Source: Coriobacteriia bacterium (GTDB lineage: Bacteria; Actinomycetota; Coriobacteriia; Coriobacteriales; Eggerthellaceae). From it: a stretch of DNA of 64,000 nucleotides. Under the pieces are notes generated by a model, which made no database searches, was not told the DNA's origin, and saw only the letters and a list, made by a program, of their open reading frames with translations. The stretch is taken from contig JAUNNF010000003.1 in assembly GCA_030537355.1 (NCBI GenBank), forward strand, positions 62,001-126,000. Direction: 5' to 3'. Position 1 is the first letter of the stretch, and each line of letters starts with the position of its first letter. Below are positions 1-8,854 of this stretch, piece after piece. The translations under genes were made by a program, and so were the position numbers.

Positions 1-427
1 AAATTGACAGGATGCAAACATTTTTAATGGCACCAGTATCAAATTCTGCAGGGCAAACAAGATTACCAACATTCTCAAGAATAGCAAGGTCAACATCATC
101 CGTACCAAGTTCTTCAATACCTTGACGTGTCATCTCAGCATCCAAATGGCACATACCACCAGTGTGAAGTTGAATTGTTTTGACTCCAGCATCACTCATG
201 GTTTGAGCATCAACGCTCGAGTCAATATCGGCTTCCATGATGCCAATTTTGAGTTTATCTTTTAGCTGCTCACATGTACGAAGAAGAGTTGTAGTCTTAC
301 CAGATCCCGGGGATGACATAAGATTTAAGAGAAAGGTCTTGCTTTGCTTTAACTCATCGCGTAACTTGTCTGCGCGTTCATCATTGTTTTTAAAAACACT
401 CTCTTTTACTTCAATGATCTTGACCAT
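1..427 (-). CDS. hypB: Hydrogenase maturation GTPase HypB (3' part beyond window)
   Basis: This is the N-terminal 142 codons of the nickel-inserting GTPase of [NiFe]-hydrogenase maturation; the rest lies beyond base 1. The translation shows the P-loop SSPGSGKTT at residues 38-46, the EADIDSSVDAQ segment at about 65, and the GGMCHLDA metal-site motif with Cys93 and His94, followed by ENVGNLVCPAEFD. These are standard HypB signatures. The ATG follows the hypA stop codon with no gap, and its ribosome site (GAGGG) lies in the end of hypA, so the two genes are probably translationally coupled. HypB acts with HypA to deliver nickel. No hydrogenase structural gene is visible in the window. Confidence 0.93.
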   Translation of the reverse strand, partial: MVKIIEVKESVFKNNDERADKLRDELKQSKTFLLNLMSSPGSGKTTTLLRTCEQLKDKLKIGIMEADIDSSVDAQTMSDAGVKTIQLHTGGMCHLDAEMTRQGIEELGTDDVDLAILENVGNLVCPAEFDTGAIKNVCILSI

Positions 428-772
428 TTAGTTCCCTCGTATCTCTTTAATTATAAGTTCTCTGCCGGTAAGTGGTGTATGCTTTTTATCCTCGCCACAT
501 TTAGGGCATTTAAGGTCACAAGCATAAGCGTTAAATTCCTCGCCACAAGAATCGCATCTAACATTACCAGGAATAACGTTCATCTCTAACTTTGTATTCT
601 CAAATCGAGTTTTATAAGTGGCAGCCGGAAAGCACTCTTCCATAAAATGCGGCACAACGCCTGAAAGCTCACCCACATCCAAGACAATTGTCTCAACTGT
701 CGTGAGATTTTCGTCTTTCATAATGTCTTCTACAGTATGGAGAATGGATGTTATGACACCAACTTCGTGCAT
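428..772 (-). CDS. hypA: Hydrogenase nickel incorporation protein HypA
   Basis: A 114-residue protein of normal HypA length. It begins MHE, and His2 is the nickel ligand in the family. It carries a zinc site built from Cys73, Cys76, Cys89 and Cys92 (CDSCGEEF and CPKCGED). HypA transfers nickel to the hydrogenase large subunit together with HypB. The gene lies between the large oxidoreductase gene and hypB with no spacing on either side, so the three are one transcription unit. The pairing implies that a [NiFe]-hydrogenase is encoded elsewhere, or that HypAB serve another nickel enzyme. Confidence 0.95.
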   Translation of the reverse strand: MHEVGVITSILHTVEDIMKDENLTTVETIVLDVGELSGVVPHFMEECFPAATYKTRFENTKLEMNVIPGNVRCDSCGEEFNAYACDLKCPKCGEDKKHTPLTGRELIIKEIRGN

Positions 773-3463
773 CTACTCTTTGCCTCCGCTAAGCTTCTTA
801 CCAATAATGTTTCCTGTTCGCTTAACAACCTGTTTAGCAACAGCAATTGGAAGTCTCTCAAATTCCATACCCCAAGCATCTGTCTTTTTAACAAGATGTA
901 TAGCATCAAATGAACAGCGTGTAGTGCAAAGACCACAACCCACACACAAGTACTCATCAACTTTTGTGCTACCACATTTAAGACATCTTGCTGTTTCTTT
1001 CTTTATCTGATCTAGTGTCAAATCAAGACGACCATCTTCAAAAGTCTTAGCTTTTGATTTGTCGCGCTTTACGCTCTGACGTTTTGTGTTGTCAAAACCT
1101 GTGCGTTCAAAATCAGCATTGTCTTTATTGAGAGACTTAAAGATTCTGTTGTCGCGACCGTAAAGCAAGTTTTGTCCCGCGTGTACTGCACGATGAAGTG
1201 ATACAGCAGCCTCGTGTCCATGAGCAATCGCATCTATTGCAAAAGCTGGACCTGTGACCACATCACCACCAGCAAAGATGTCAGAAACTTCTGTCTGTAG
1301 TGTTTGTGCGTCTACTGGAATTGTTCCGTTTTTGTTGAGTTTAATATCCTCGCCTCTGAGAACTTCACCCCAATCAATAGATTGACCAACGCTCATAAGA
1401 ACATTCTTGCATTCAACCTCTATAGTCTCTTTTTCATCATATTTAGGATTGAATTTGCCTTGATTATCAAAAACACTTACACACTTCTTAAACACAATGC
1501 CACGAACTTTGCCTTTATCATCTGTGAGGATTTCTTTTGGACCCCAACCATTGTTGACTTTAACGCCCTCTTCTTTAGCCTCGGCAACTTCATCATCTGC
1601 TGCAGGCATCTCATCAGCGCCTTCCAAACAATACATTTCTACATCATCATTAGTAACGCGAACTGCAGTTCTTGCAACATCAACTGCTACATTACCACCG
1701 CCAACAACAACGGTTTTTCCTTTGAGTTTAGCCTTGCTATCCTGAGCTACAAATTTAACGCCCGCTTGAACGCCTTCAGCATCCTCGCCAGGAATACCGA
1801 GTGCGTGACCATCCTGAGCGCCTATTGCAATGAAAAATCCCTTGTAGCCTTGGTCTCTGAGCTCTTGGATTGTCACATCCTTGCCAACTTCGACGCCACA
1901 TTTAATCTCAGCGCCCATCTCCTCGATGATGTCGATTTCAGCCTTTACAACGTCCTTTTGAAGTCTAAAACTTGGAATGCCGTGCATAAGCATACCGCCA
2001 GGGCTTTTAGCCTTTTCAAACACAGTAGGCTTATAACCTTTCTCGGCTAGGAAAAATGCAGCAGTAAGTCCTGCTGGACCTGAACCGATGATTGCAATTT
2101 TCTCATCATAAGGCTTTCCAATTTGGTTAACCATAGGTGGAACGTAGCGAGTTTTCTCGTCCAAATCCTTATCGGCGATGAATTTCTTGACATCATCGAT
2201 TGCGACTGCATCGTCAATACATGCACGTGAGCACTCGGTCTCGCAAACATGATTACAAATACGACCGCAAACTGCCGGGAATGGGTTTTCCTTTTTGATG
2301 AGCTTCAAAGCCTCAGTAAAATCACCCTCAGCAGCTTTGCGCAGATAACCTTGGACAGCAACGTGAGCAGGACAAGCAGCCTTACATGGAGCCGTTCCAG
2401 TTTCCACTGTGTTTTTACGATTTGTACGATAATCACTGTCCCACTTCTTCTCGTTCCAAGTGGAATTTGTAATTTTTTCATAGCCTTTAGGCTCTGGTGG
2501 AAGTTCTTCTTTTGTCTCGAGCTTCTGTCCAAGTAAAAGTGCTTTTCCAGGGCAAGTCTCTACACACTGACCGCAAGCTACACATTTTTCCTCGTCAACT
2601 TCAGCTTTGAAGTTTGAACTGATAGCATCGCGGGCACCATATAAAAGACCAATACGAAGGCCAAAACATGAACAAGCACAGCAAGAACAAATTGAGTCAG
2701 AATCACCAGGCTCGTGAATATTTGGAATTGAGTGCATAAGTCCGTTGTCCTCAGCGCGCCTGAGAAGCTCTTTGGCCTCCTCTTTTGTGACATAGTGAGC
2801 CTTGCCAGTATCAGCATAGAACTCAGCACATGGGCCTAAGTGCAAGCACATATCAGTTTCCAAGTGGCCGCAACCATCGCCCATGATTCTGCGTGATGCT
2901 CTGCATGAACAGTCAGACACGCTAAATGTATCAAATTTGTCCAAGTAATAAGAAATCTTCTCGTATTCCTCGACATTTGGCAAGCCTTCAATTGAACGCT
3001 CAATTGGAATTACACGCATAAGCGATGAACCCATAGGAAGCGTAGCTGCAAGTTTAGCGCCAGTGTTACCGGTGTACTCGTCAAACGCACGTCCAATTTC
3101 AGGATGGGCAGCCAACTGCTCGCGGTTACCGACCATACGCTCGAGGGTACCTGGAGCAAAAATCTCCACATGGCACATCTCCTCGCCAGTTTTCTTGTCT
3201 GTCCACATTGTGAACACGCCCGTATCAGCAAGCTTGTGGCAAATCTCGCGAGTCTCCTCTAGTGGATGTCCATACTTTTTTGCAATATAGCCGACAGTAC
3301 GAGGTTTACGCAGACCCGCACATTGCGCACATTTTGCCATTTCATCATCAAGCACGCATTCAAGGGCATAATACTCAGGTGATTCCTCAGTCAATTTATT
3401 GAGTTTACCTGGTGTGCCGCCAATCATGCGAGCAAGCTTCATGATTTCTTTTCTTGGAGCCAT
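773..3463 (-). CDS. Fe-S/FAD pyridine-nucleotide oxidoreductase, glutamate-synthase small-subunit-like
   Basis: An 896-residue multidomain electron-transfer protein. The N-terminal third has cysteine clusters at 185-212 and 259-266 and a ferredoxin motif at Cys294, 297, 300 and 304. From about residue 355 it follows the GltD/NfnL pattern: a cysteine-rich region (Cys360, 364, 399, 403), an FAD-binding GSGPAG at 460-465, and an NAD(P)H site near GGGNVAVD. A further ferredoxin motif (CVGCGLCTTRC) lies near the C terminus. The family moves electrons between NAD(P)H and Fe-S proteins. It is first in an operon with hypA and hypB, so I infer a link to hydrogen metabolism. The true partner is unknown. 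A ribosome site (GAAAGGA) precedes the ATG. Confidence 0.8.
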   Translation of the reverse strand: MAPRKEIMKLARMIGGTPGKLNKLTEESPEYYALECVLDDEMAKCAQCAGLRKPRTVGYIAKKYGHPLEETREICHKLADTGVFTMWTDKKTGEEMCHVEIFAPGTLERMVGNREQLAAHPEIGRAFDEYTGNTGAKLAATLPMGSSLMRVIPIERSIEGLPNVEEYEKISYYLDKFDTFSVSDCSCRASRRIMGDGCGHLETDMCLHLGPCAEFYADTGKAHYVTKEEAKELLRRAEDNGLMHSIPNIHEPGDSDSICSCCACSCFGLRIGLLYGARDAISSNFKAEVDEEKCVACGQCVETCPGKALLLGQKLETKEELPPEPKGYEKITNSTWNEKKWDSDYRTNRKNTVETGTAPCKAACPAHVAVQGYLRKAAEGDFTEALKLIKKENPFPAVCGRICNHVCETECSRACIDDAVAIDDVKKFIADKDLDEKTRYVPPMVNQIGKPYDEKIAIIGSGPAGLTAAFFLAEKGYKPTVFEKAKSPGGMLMHGIPSFRLQKDVVKAEIDIIEEMGAEIKCGVEVGKDVTIQELRDQGYKGFFIAIGAQDGHALGIPGEDAEGVQAGVKFVAQDSKAKLKGKTVVVGGGNVAVDVARTAVRVTNDDVEMYCLEGADEMPAADDEVAEAKEEGVKVNNGWGPKEILTDDKGKVRGIVFKKCVSVFDNQGKFNPKYDEKETIEVECKNVLMSVGQSIDWGEVLRGEDIKLNKNGTIPVDAQTLQTEVSDIFAGGDVVTGPAFAIDAIAHGHEAAVSLHRAVHAGQNLLYGRDNRIFKSLNKDNADFERTGFDNTKRQSVKRDKSKAKTFEDGRLDLTLDQIKKETARCLKCGSTKVDEYLCVGCGLCTTRCSFDAIHLVKKTDAWGMEFERLPIAVAKQVVKRTGNIIGKKLSGGKE

Positions 3464-3486
3464 TTGTCTTTCCTTTCTAACGACTA

Positions 3487-3570
3487 TGGTGCCCGAGGCG
3501 AGATTCGAACTCGCACAGGTTGCCCCAACGGTTTTTGAGACCGCCGCGTCTGCCGTTCCGCCACTCGGGC
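3487..3570 (-). tRNA. tRNA-Leu (anticodon CAA), CCA encoded
   Basis: The minus strand folds as a class II tRNA. The acceptor stem is GCCCGAG paired with CUCGGGC, the anticodon stem CGGU/ACCG encloses loop CUCAAAA with anticodon CAA, a long variable arm follows, and the T arm contains GUUCGAAUC. Discriminator A and a genomic CCA follow at 3490-3487. The long variable arm and CAA anticodon identify leucine, reading UUG. Confidence 0.95.
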
Positions 3571-3918
3571 ACAGCTGTTTATTATAGAGAATTTCCTGTA
3601 AAATCGGCAGACTATTTAGATTATTTTTAGAAAAAATACTATATTTATTTTAATAATCTTTTTTTCTTATAAGACTTTATTTTGTTAGATTATCTTGAAA
3701 TTTTCATAAATTTTTGGAAAAATCTTCCAAAATGATAGGTTGTGGGGTATTTTAATGATTTTTGGGTGTTCCATAATATCGAATCTTTAATATTTTTTTT
3801 ATCAAGAACAACATAATTGGGGTTATTTTAACATATTTTTCTTTTATCTATTTATGCATACCCCACAACCTATCATTTTGGAACTAATTTTGAAATATTT
3901 TTGAAGATTTGATGAAAT
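3571..3918. other. Intergenic region with one inverted-repeat element
   Basis: There is no gene in these 348 bases. The region is very AT-rich and holds the upstream region of the tRNA-Leu gene plus one copy of the ~159 bp inverted-repeat element annotated separately. No intrinsic terminator with a short loop is evident. Confidence 0.7.
3725..3883. repeat. Inverted-repeat intergenic element, copy 1
   Basis: Perfect 26 bp arms at 3725-3750 and 3858-3883 contain the core AAAATGATAGGTTGTGGGGT, inverted at the right end. They enclose about 107 bp of AT-rich, non-coding sequence. The same arms recur near 17.6, 40.3 and 43.5-43.9 kb. The element lies just past the prmC stop codon. I see no flanking target-site duplication. 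It may be a non-autonomous transposable element (MITE-like) or a long-range RNA hairpin. Confidence 0.85.
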
Positions 3919-4719
3919 TTAGATACAAGCAACAAGAAAACGATCTTTCTTGTTCAAATCTTGAATAATTTCGACGGAATTAAACCCCTTATTCAAAGCA
4001 CCTTCCTTTGCGGCGAGTAAACAATCTTCATGCAGCTCCAATATTAATTTTTTAGCATGATCTTTGACAAAATCAAGGATACTATCCAAAAACTTAAGGC
4101 CATCTTCACCGCCATCCAATGCAAGTATGGGTTCAAAATCCCTAACTTCCGGACTAAGAGTCTCAATTAAGCCACTTGGAATGTAAGGTGGATTAGAAAC
4201 AGCTAAATCAAAATTCTCGTCCACAAAAGTTCCTTTTATAAGTTCTACATTCAGCTTATATTTATCAATATTTTTTTTAGCATAACTAAGTGCCTCTTCA
4301 GATATATCAGTAGCCACAACATGTGCCTCCGGAAACATTTTTGCCAGACAAATAGCTAGGCATCCTGATCCTGTTCCTATATCAAGTATCGTTTGTGGCG
4401 TATCACTATCCTTTGCTACAATTTCCGTAATTAGTTCCGTTTCAGGACGAGGAATTAAAACACCTGGTCCAACATTTAGTTCCAAATCCCTAAAATAAGC
4501 CTTACCGGTAATATATTGAATTGGTTCGAAATTGAACCTGCGGTCATGAAACTCATAGAACTTATCAGCATCAATCTTGTCATCTAGGTGCGTGTACAAA
4601 TCAGTACGAGACAGACCAGTAAGACCAGATAACAACAATTCTGTATCCAAACGAGGAAGTTTAGAGATTGCAAGTGCGTCTTGTATACTACTCAACTGCA
4701 TCGGCCAGTTTTTGAGCAC
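3919..4719 (-). CDS. prmC: Release factor glutamine methyltransferase PrmC
   Basis: PrmC methylates the glutamine of the GGQ motif in release factors, using S-adenosylmethionine. The protein has the SAM-binding GTGSGC motif after VLDIG-like sequence, and the catalytic NPPY (VSNPPYIPSG), followed by a conserved EPILALDGGEDG stretch. Its length (266) is normal. It overlaps the end of prfA, its substrate, which is the classic arrangement. The start at 4719 is a GTG; an ATG at 4701 giving MQLSSIQ is equally possible, since neither has a clear ribosome site and translation is probably coupled to prfA. Confidence 0.95.
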   Translation of the reverse strand: MLKNWPMQLSSIQDALAISKLPRLDTELLLSGLTGLSRTDLYTHLDDKIDADKFYEFHDRRFNFEPIQYITGKAYFRDLELNVGPGVLIPRPETELITEIVAKDSDTPQTILDIGTGSGCLAICLAKMFPEAHVVATDISEEALSYAKKNIDKYKLNVELIKGTFVDENFDLAVSNPPYIPSGLIETLSPEVRDFEPILALDGGEDGLKFLDSILDFVKDHAKKLILELHEDCLLAAKEGALNKGFNSVEIIQDLNKKDRFLVACI

Positions 4720-5755
4720 GGTCAGCAGCTTGGAGTTCTATAATCAAGTTACCTAAATCATTGCCAAGCAAAATACCATTATAGGTCCCATTATATCCAA
4801 TACGATGGTCAGTAACTCTATCCTGAGGTCCGTTGTAGGTTCTGATTTTTTCAGAGCGATCACCCTTACCAATCTGAGCAAGACGCGCAGCTCCTTCCTC
4901 AGCTTGCTGGTCGGCCAACATCTTTTCATAAAGACGAGCTCGAAGCACCGACATTGCTGCAGCTCTATTCTGTATTTGAGACTTCTGATCCTGTGACTGA
5001 ACAACCAAACCAGTAGGTATATGAGTAATTCGAACAGCACTATCGGTAGTATTTACACACTGTCCACCAGGGCCACCTGCTCGATACACGTCAATGCGCA
5101 AATCGTTTTCATCAATTTTAACCTCAACTTCATCAGCTTCTGGAAGTACAGCAACTGTGGCTGTTGAAGTATGAATTCTACCCTGACTCTCAGTTTTGGG
5201 TACGCGTTGTACTCGGTGCACTCCGCTCTCAAATTTCATTAGCGAATAAACGTAATCTCCCTTTACTTTGAACTGAATCTCTTTATATCCGCCCATGTCA
5301 GAAGCTGACATATCCATTGGCTCAATCTTCCAGCCTTTGTCGGAAATGTAGCGTTCATACATACGATACAAATCTCCAGCAAAAATCGCAGCTTCGTCAC
5401 CACCAGCAGCAGCTCTAATCTCAACGATAATATCCTTCTCGTCAGCAGGGTCTTCAGGAATCAGCATGAGTTTGATTTCGTTTTCCAAGTTTGGAAACTT
5501 AGCTTCAATTTCAGAAATTTCATCTTGTGCGAAGTCATGCATGTCGTCGTCAGAAAGCATTTCTTTTGCGTCGCTTAGGTCATTCAATAACTGCAAATAT
5601 TCTCGTGCATTTTTGACCAATGGACCTTGCTTTGCATATTCCTTAGCGAGACGCTGATATTCAACCTGGTCAGCAACAACACTTGGATCCCCCATCTTTT
5701 CTTGGAGATCCTCGTAAGCATCGATTATTTTTTGCATTTTAGCTTGCTCTAGCAT
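4688..5755 (-). CDS. prfA: Peptide chain release factor 1
   Basis: RF1 terminates translation at UAA and UAG. The protein is 355 residues with the catalytic GGQ at 230-232 (in GGPGGQCVNTTDSA) and the stop-recognition PxT tripeptide as PKT at 186-188, which separates RF1 from RF2. The start ATG overlaps the end of thrS by 7 bases and the 3' end overlaps prmC, so thrS, prfA and prmC form one operon. The GPGGQ loop is like actinobacterial RF1 proteins. Confidence 0.97.
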   Translation of the reverse strand: MLEQAKMQKIIDAYEDLQEKMGDPSVVADQVEYQRLAKEYAKQGPLVKNAREYLQLLNDLSDAKEMLSDDDMHDFAQDEISEIEAKFPNLENEIKLMLIPEDPADEKDIIVEIRAAAGGDEAAIFAGDLYRMYERYISDKGWKIEPMDMSASDMGGYKEIQFKVKGDYVYSLMKFESGVHRVQRVPKTESQGRIHTSTATVAVLPEADEVEVKIDENDLRIDVYRAGGPGGQCVNTTDSAVRITHIPTGLVVQSQDQKSQIQNRAAAMSVLRARLYEKMLADQQAEEGAARLAQIGKGDRSEKIRTYNGPQDRVTDHRIGYNGTYNGILLGNDLGNLIIELQAADRAQKLADAVE

Positions 5756-7647
5756 GTGATCTCCTTGATCAGATCATCAATACTCATCTTACCAATATCA
5801 CCGGCCTTGCGTTCGCGAACAGCGACTTGCCCGCTCTCGATTTCTTTGTCCCCAAGCACAACCATATATGGAACTTTTTGAGCCTGAGCCTTGGCAATTT
5901 TAACGCGCATTGGCTCGCTATCTTCATAGACCTCAACTCTGCCGCCAGCAGCTTTAACTTTACGAGCTAGATCATAAGCCGCATCCAAGTGCCTGTCTGC
6001 AATTGGTAAAATAGCCAACTGAACTGGAGATAGCCAAACAGGTAAGGCTCCCGCATAATGTTCTATCAAAATGCCTAAGAAACGCTCGATGGAACCAAAA
6101 ATTGCACGGTGCAACATCCATGGACGCTCAAGCGTGTTATTTTCCGTCTTGTAATTTAAGTCAAAACGCTCAGGAAAATTAAAGTCAACTTGAATAGTGG
6201 AGCACTGCCATGTACGTCCAATTGCATCTTTTACTTTAATATCAATCTTAGGACCATAAAAAGCTCCATCGCCCTCGTTAATATCATATTTCAAATTATG
6301 AACTTCACATGCTTGTTTGAGAACACTTGTAGCATGATCCCACATGTCATCAGTTCCAATGCTCTTTTCAGGGCGAGTAGAAATTTCAGCTTCGTACTCA
6401 AAGTCAAATGTTGTCATAATATGATCAACAAGTTTTAAGATATCAACGACCTCATCTACTAACTGCTCGCGAGTACAAAATACATGAGCATCATCTTGCG
6501 TAAAACCGCGTGCGCGAAGAAGTCCGTGAACAACGCCGCTCATCTCATGTCTATACACTGTACCAAACTCAAAGAAACGCAGCGGCAGCTCTCTATAAGA
6601 ACGCTGCTTAGCTTTGTAGAGCATTACATGACCTGGGCAGTTCATAGGTTTCACGCCATATTCAGAAAGCTTAGGCTCCTCATCACTTCCCTCGTTAATA
6701 TTAAAGAAATACATATTTCCTTTGTAAAAGTCGTAGTGACCAGAAGTCTTCCAAACATCAGCGTTATAAATATGAGGTGTAATTACTTCCTCATATCCTC
6801 GCTCAATCAAATCAGCTCGCAGCCAATCTTGAAGCTTGCGAATAATGATTGCACCTTTTGGAAGGTACATTGGCAAACCAACACCAGCCATATTATCCAT
6901 GGTGTAGATTTCAAGTTCACGCCCAAGTTTGCGATGGTCACGAGCCTCAGCTTCTTCCAAGTTATGTAAATATTCATCTAACTGCTTTTGCTTGAAGAAA
7001 GCAGTTCCATAAATCCTAGTTAACTGTTTGTTGTCAGCATCGCCTTTCCAATATGCACCAGCAATTTTCATTAACTTAAATGCGCCGATTTTGCTAGCAT
7101 CTGGCACATGAACACCACTACACAAATCAACAAAATTACCATGACGTCTGATTGTTAAGTCGCCATCTAACTCTTCGATATGCTCAAGCTTTAATGCTTG
7201 ATCTTTGAAAATTTTGCGAGCCTCGTCCTTGCTAACAACTTCCTTAACAAAAGGCTCTCCTGCATCTATTATCTTTTTCATTTGAGCTTCAATTTTCTCA
7301 AAGTCATCAGACGATACAGCTTCGGGCAAATCGAAGTCATAAAAATATCCATCTTCAGTTTGTGGGCCAAAACCAATCTGTGTACCAGGATATATAATCT
7401 GAACTGCTTCAGCCAAAACATGAGCACATGAATGACGCATGATGCCTAAAGCCTCAGGTGACTTATCTGTCAGAATAGAAACCTTATCGCCATCTGCCAC
7501 AGCATCGCTCAAGTCAACAAGCTCATCACCTATCTTACCAGCAATTGCAGCTTTAGCCAAACCTGCACCTATAGCAGATGCAACATCAGCAACTGTAGCT
7601 CCGTCTTTAACTTCAATCTTTGATTTGTCCGGTAAAATTACATACAT
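5749..7647 (-). CDS. thrS: Threonyl-tRNA synthetase
   Basis: ThrRS charges tRNA-Thr. In order it has an N-terminal TGS domain (MYVILPDKSKIEV), the editing domain with HSCAHVLAEA and SGVHVP, the class II core with MNCPGHVMLY and RHEMSGVVHGLLRARGF (motif 2), and a C-terminal anticodon-binding domain. I place the start at 7647, not at the upstream in-frame GTG/ATG options, because AAGGAGGA precedes it at correct spacing. That gives 632 residues. A short hairpin (GCACG/CGTGC) sits just upstream of the ribosome site, but there is no T-box leader. Confidence 0.96.
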   Translation of the reverse strand: MYVILPDKSKIEVKDGATVADVASAIGAGLAKAAIAGKIGDELVDLSDAVADGDKVSILTDKSPEALGIMRHSCAHVLAEAVQIIYPGTQIGFGPQTEDGYFYDFDLPEAVSSDDFEKIEAQMKKIIDAGEPFVKEVVSKDEARKIFKDQALKLEHIEELDGDLTIRRHGNFVDLCSGVHVPDASKIGAFKLMKIAGAYWKGDADNKQLTRIYGTAFFKQKQLDEYLHNLEEAEARDHRKLGRELEIYTMDNMAGVGLPMYLPKGAIIIRKLQDWLRADLIERGYEEVITPHIYNADVWKTSGHYDFYKGNMYFFNINEGSDEEPKLSEYGVKPMNCPGHVMLYKAKQRSYRELPLRFFEFGTVYRHEMSGVVHGLLRARGFTQDDAHVFCTREQLVDEVVDILKLVDHIMTTFDFEYEAEISTRPEKSIGTDDMWDHATSVLKQACEVHNLKYDINEGDGAFYGPKIDIKVKDAIGRTWQCSTIQVDFNFPERFDLNYKTENNTLERPWMLHRAIFGSIERFLGILIEHYAGALPVWLSPVQLAILPIADRHLDAAYDLARKVKAAGGRVEVYEDSEPMRVKIAKAQAQKVPYMVVLGDKEIESGQVAVRERKAGDIGKMSIDDLIKEITC

Positions 7648-7690
7648 AGTTCCTCCTTGCCGCACGGATACAAACACGTGCACAAAATAC

Positions 7691-8191
7691 CTATTTATCT
7701 TTTGTTGTTTCTAGATTGTCTTCTTTGAATGGAGAGCTAGCCTTTACGTGACTAGGTCTATCACTTGTAGTTGGGCTTTTTTTAGGTGTGCCACAATAAG
7801 CACATATTTTCCAATTGAAAGCCATCAACTTTCCACATTTAGAGCATCTATTTTTTAATTTTTGTCCGCAATTTGGACATATAAAATAATCATCTTTTAC
7901 AGGAAACCCGCATCTTGAACACTCGCCATATTTCATAAGCTGGCGTTGTTTAAGCGCAATCTCTAACTCCTGCTCGTCTTTATCAATAGCCAAAAGTGGA
8001 GGTCTCATTAATACATACGCAAGCACACCAGCAAAAGGAATAAGCGCAATTAAACCCCAGAACTTAAACTTTGCACCTCTAGCATAAGCATCGCGCATAG
8101 TCCAGATAATAGATAATACATACAGGGCAACAATGACCAATATGACAACAAATAAACCAATTTGTACTTCTGATGAAAACAAGTTGTTCAA
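7691..8191 (-). CDS. Membrane protein with double zinc ribbon
   Basis: A small protein with two N-terminal membrane segments (an FVVILVIVALYVLSIIW stretch and a GLIALIPFAGVLAYVLM stretch) and a cytoplasmic tail bearing four CxxC pairs, spaced as a double zinc ribbon (CSRCG, CPNCG, CSKCG, CAYCG). It ends with a charged, Ser/Thr-rich segment. I chose the TTG at 8191, because GAAGGGA precedes it at a good distance; a TTG at 8206 would add five residues. It is 43 bases upstream of thrS and may share its transcript. Its function is unknown; zinc-ribbon membrane proteins of this shape are often regulatory or scaffold proteins. Confidence 0.75.
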   Translation of the reverse strand: MNNLFSSEVQIGLFVVILVIVALYVLSIIWTMRDAYARGAKFKFWGLIALIPFAGVLAYVLMRPPLLAIDKDEQELEIALKQRQLMKYGECSRCGFPVKDDYFICPNCGQKLKNRCSKCGKLMAFNWKICAYCGTPKKSPTTSDRPSHVKASSPFKEDNLETTKDK

Positions 8192-8252
8192 TATAGTTCC
8201 CTTCAATTAATAATTTATCTGTGTCTATTGTACTATAAATTCAACATTTTGT

Positions 8253-8843
8253 ATGATAAACTATTTAAAAATGAATTTGAATATCGATGACATATCCAAG
8301 ATAAACCTAATTAGCGATACTCATTATAAATTATCAGAATCGGCATACGATGCTATGCGAGGAGATTTTTCTGCTGATCAAATTTATGACGAGTCTCTTT
8401 TTGGCAGTGCCTACTTTATGAAGATAAGACGAGAACTAGACGCAAAAACTCCTGACTTGATTATTCATGCAGGAGATATTGGAAGCCAAAACGTAATTGA
8501 TAAGCTAGAAGGCATATGTCCAGTGGTGGCCGTTAGCGGCAACTGCGACTTTGAGTCTTACAAAACCCTGCGCGGATGGACAGAAGATTTAGAATTTTTT
8601 AAATTTGCTGATATAAATATTGTTGTTGGGCATAGACCATACCAAGTAGAATCATATTGTGACGAGGCAGATTTGATAGTTCACGGGCATACCCACGAAT
8701 CACACATAAGCCCACTCGACAATGGGCATTTGTTTATCTGCCCTGGCTCTGCTACAATGGGTCGTTATGGTACACCAAATAGTATAGCTAGCGTATATGT
8801 AATGGACAAAACGATTATTTTTGCTGAACTTATAAGCGTATAA
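8253..8843 (+). CDS. Metallophosphoesterase, YfcE/MJ0936-type phosphodiesterase
   Basis: A 196-residue calcineurin-like phosphoesterase. All metal-binding blocks are present: ISDTH, HAGDIGS, SGNCDF, VGHR and HGHTHES, followed by PGSATMGRYG. The family hydrolyses phosphodiesters with a two-metal site; the natural substrate is uncertain. The start at 8253 lacks a ribosome site; an internal ATG at 8271 would give MNLNIDD. A TATAAA-like box lies 13 bases upstream of 8253. It stands divergent from the zinc-ribbon gene and 11 bases before the aminopeptidase gene, so the latter two are likely co-transcribed. Confidence 0.88.
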   Translation: MINYLKMNLNIDDISKINLISDTHYKLSESAYDAMRGDFSADQIYDESLFGSAYFMKIRRELDAKTPDLIIHAGDIGSQNVIDKLEGICPVVAVSGNCDFESYKTLRGWTEDLEFFKFADINIVVGHRPYQVESYCDEADLIVHGHTHESHISPLDNGHLFICPGSATMGRYGTPNSIASVYVMDKTIIFAELISV

Positions 8844-8854
8844 AAGGAGACTAG

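Noticed and set aside
237-431. A short plus-strand ORF at the left edge
   Set aside because: It is the shadow of hypB, whose minus-strand translation has clear motifs.
1304-2050. A 248-codon plus-strand ORF
   Set aside because: It is antisense to the oxidoreductase gene and has no domain or ribosome site.
6484-6969. A 161-codon plus-strand ORF
   Set aside because: It lies wholly inside thrS on the opposite strand and shows no independent support.
7648-7690. A T-box leader for thrS
   Set aside because: Only 43 bases lie upstream, with a small hairpin and no T-box motif.
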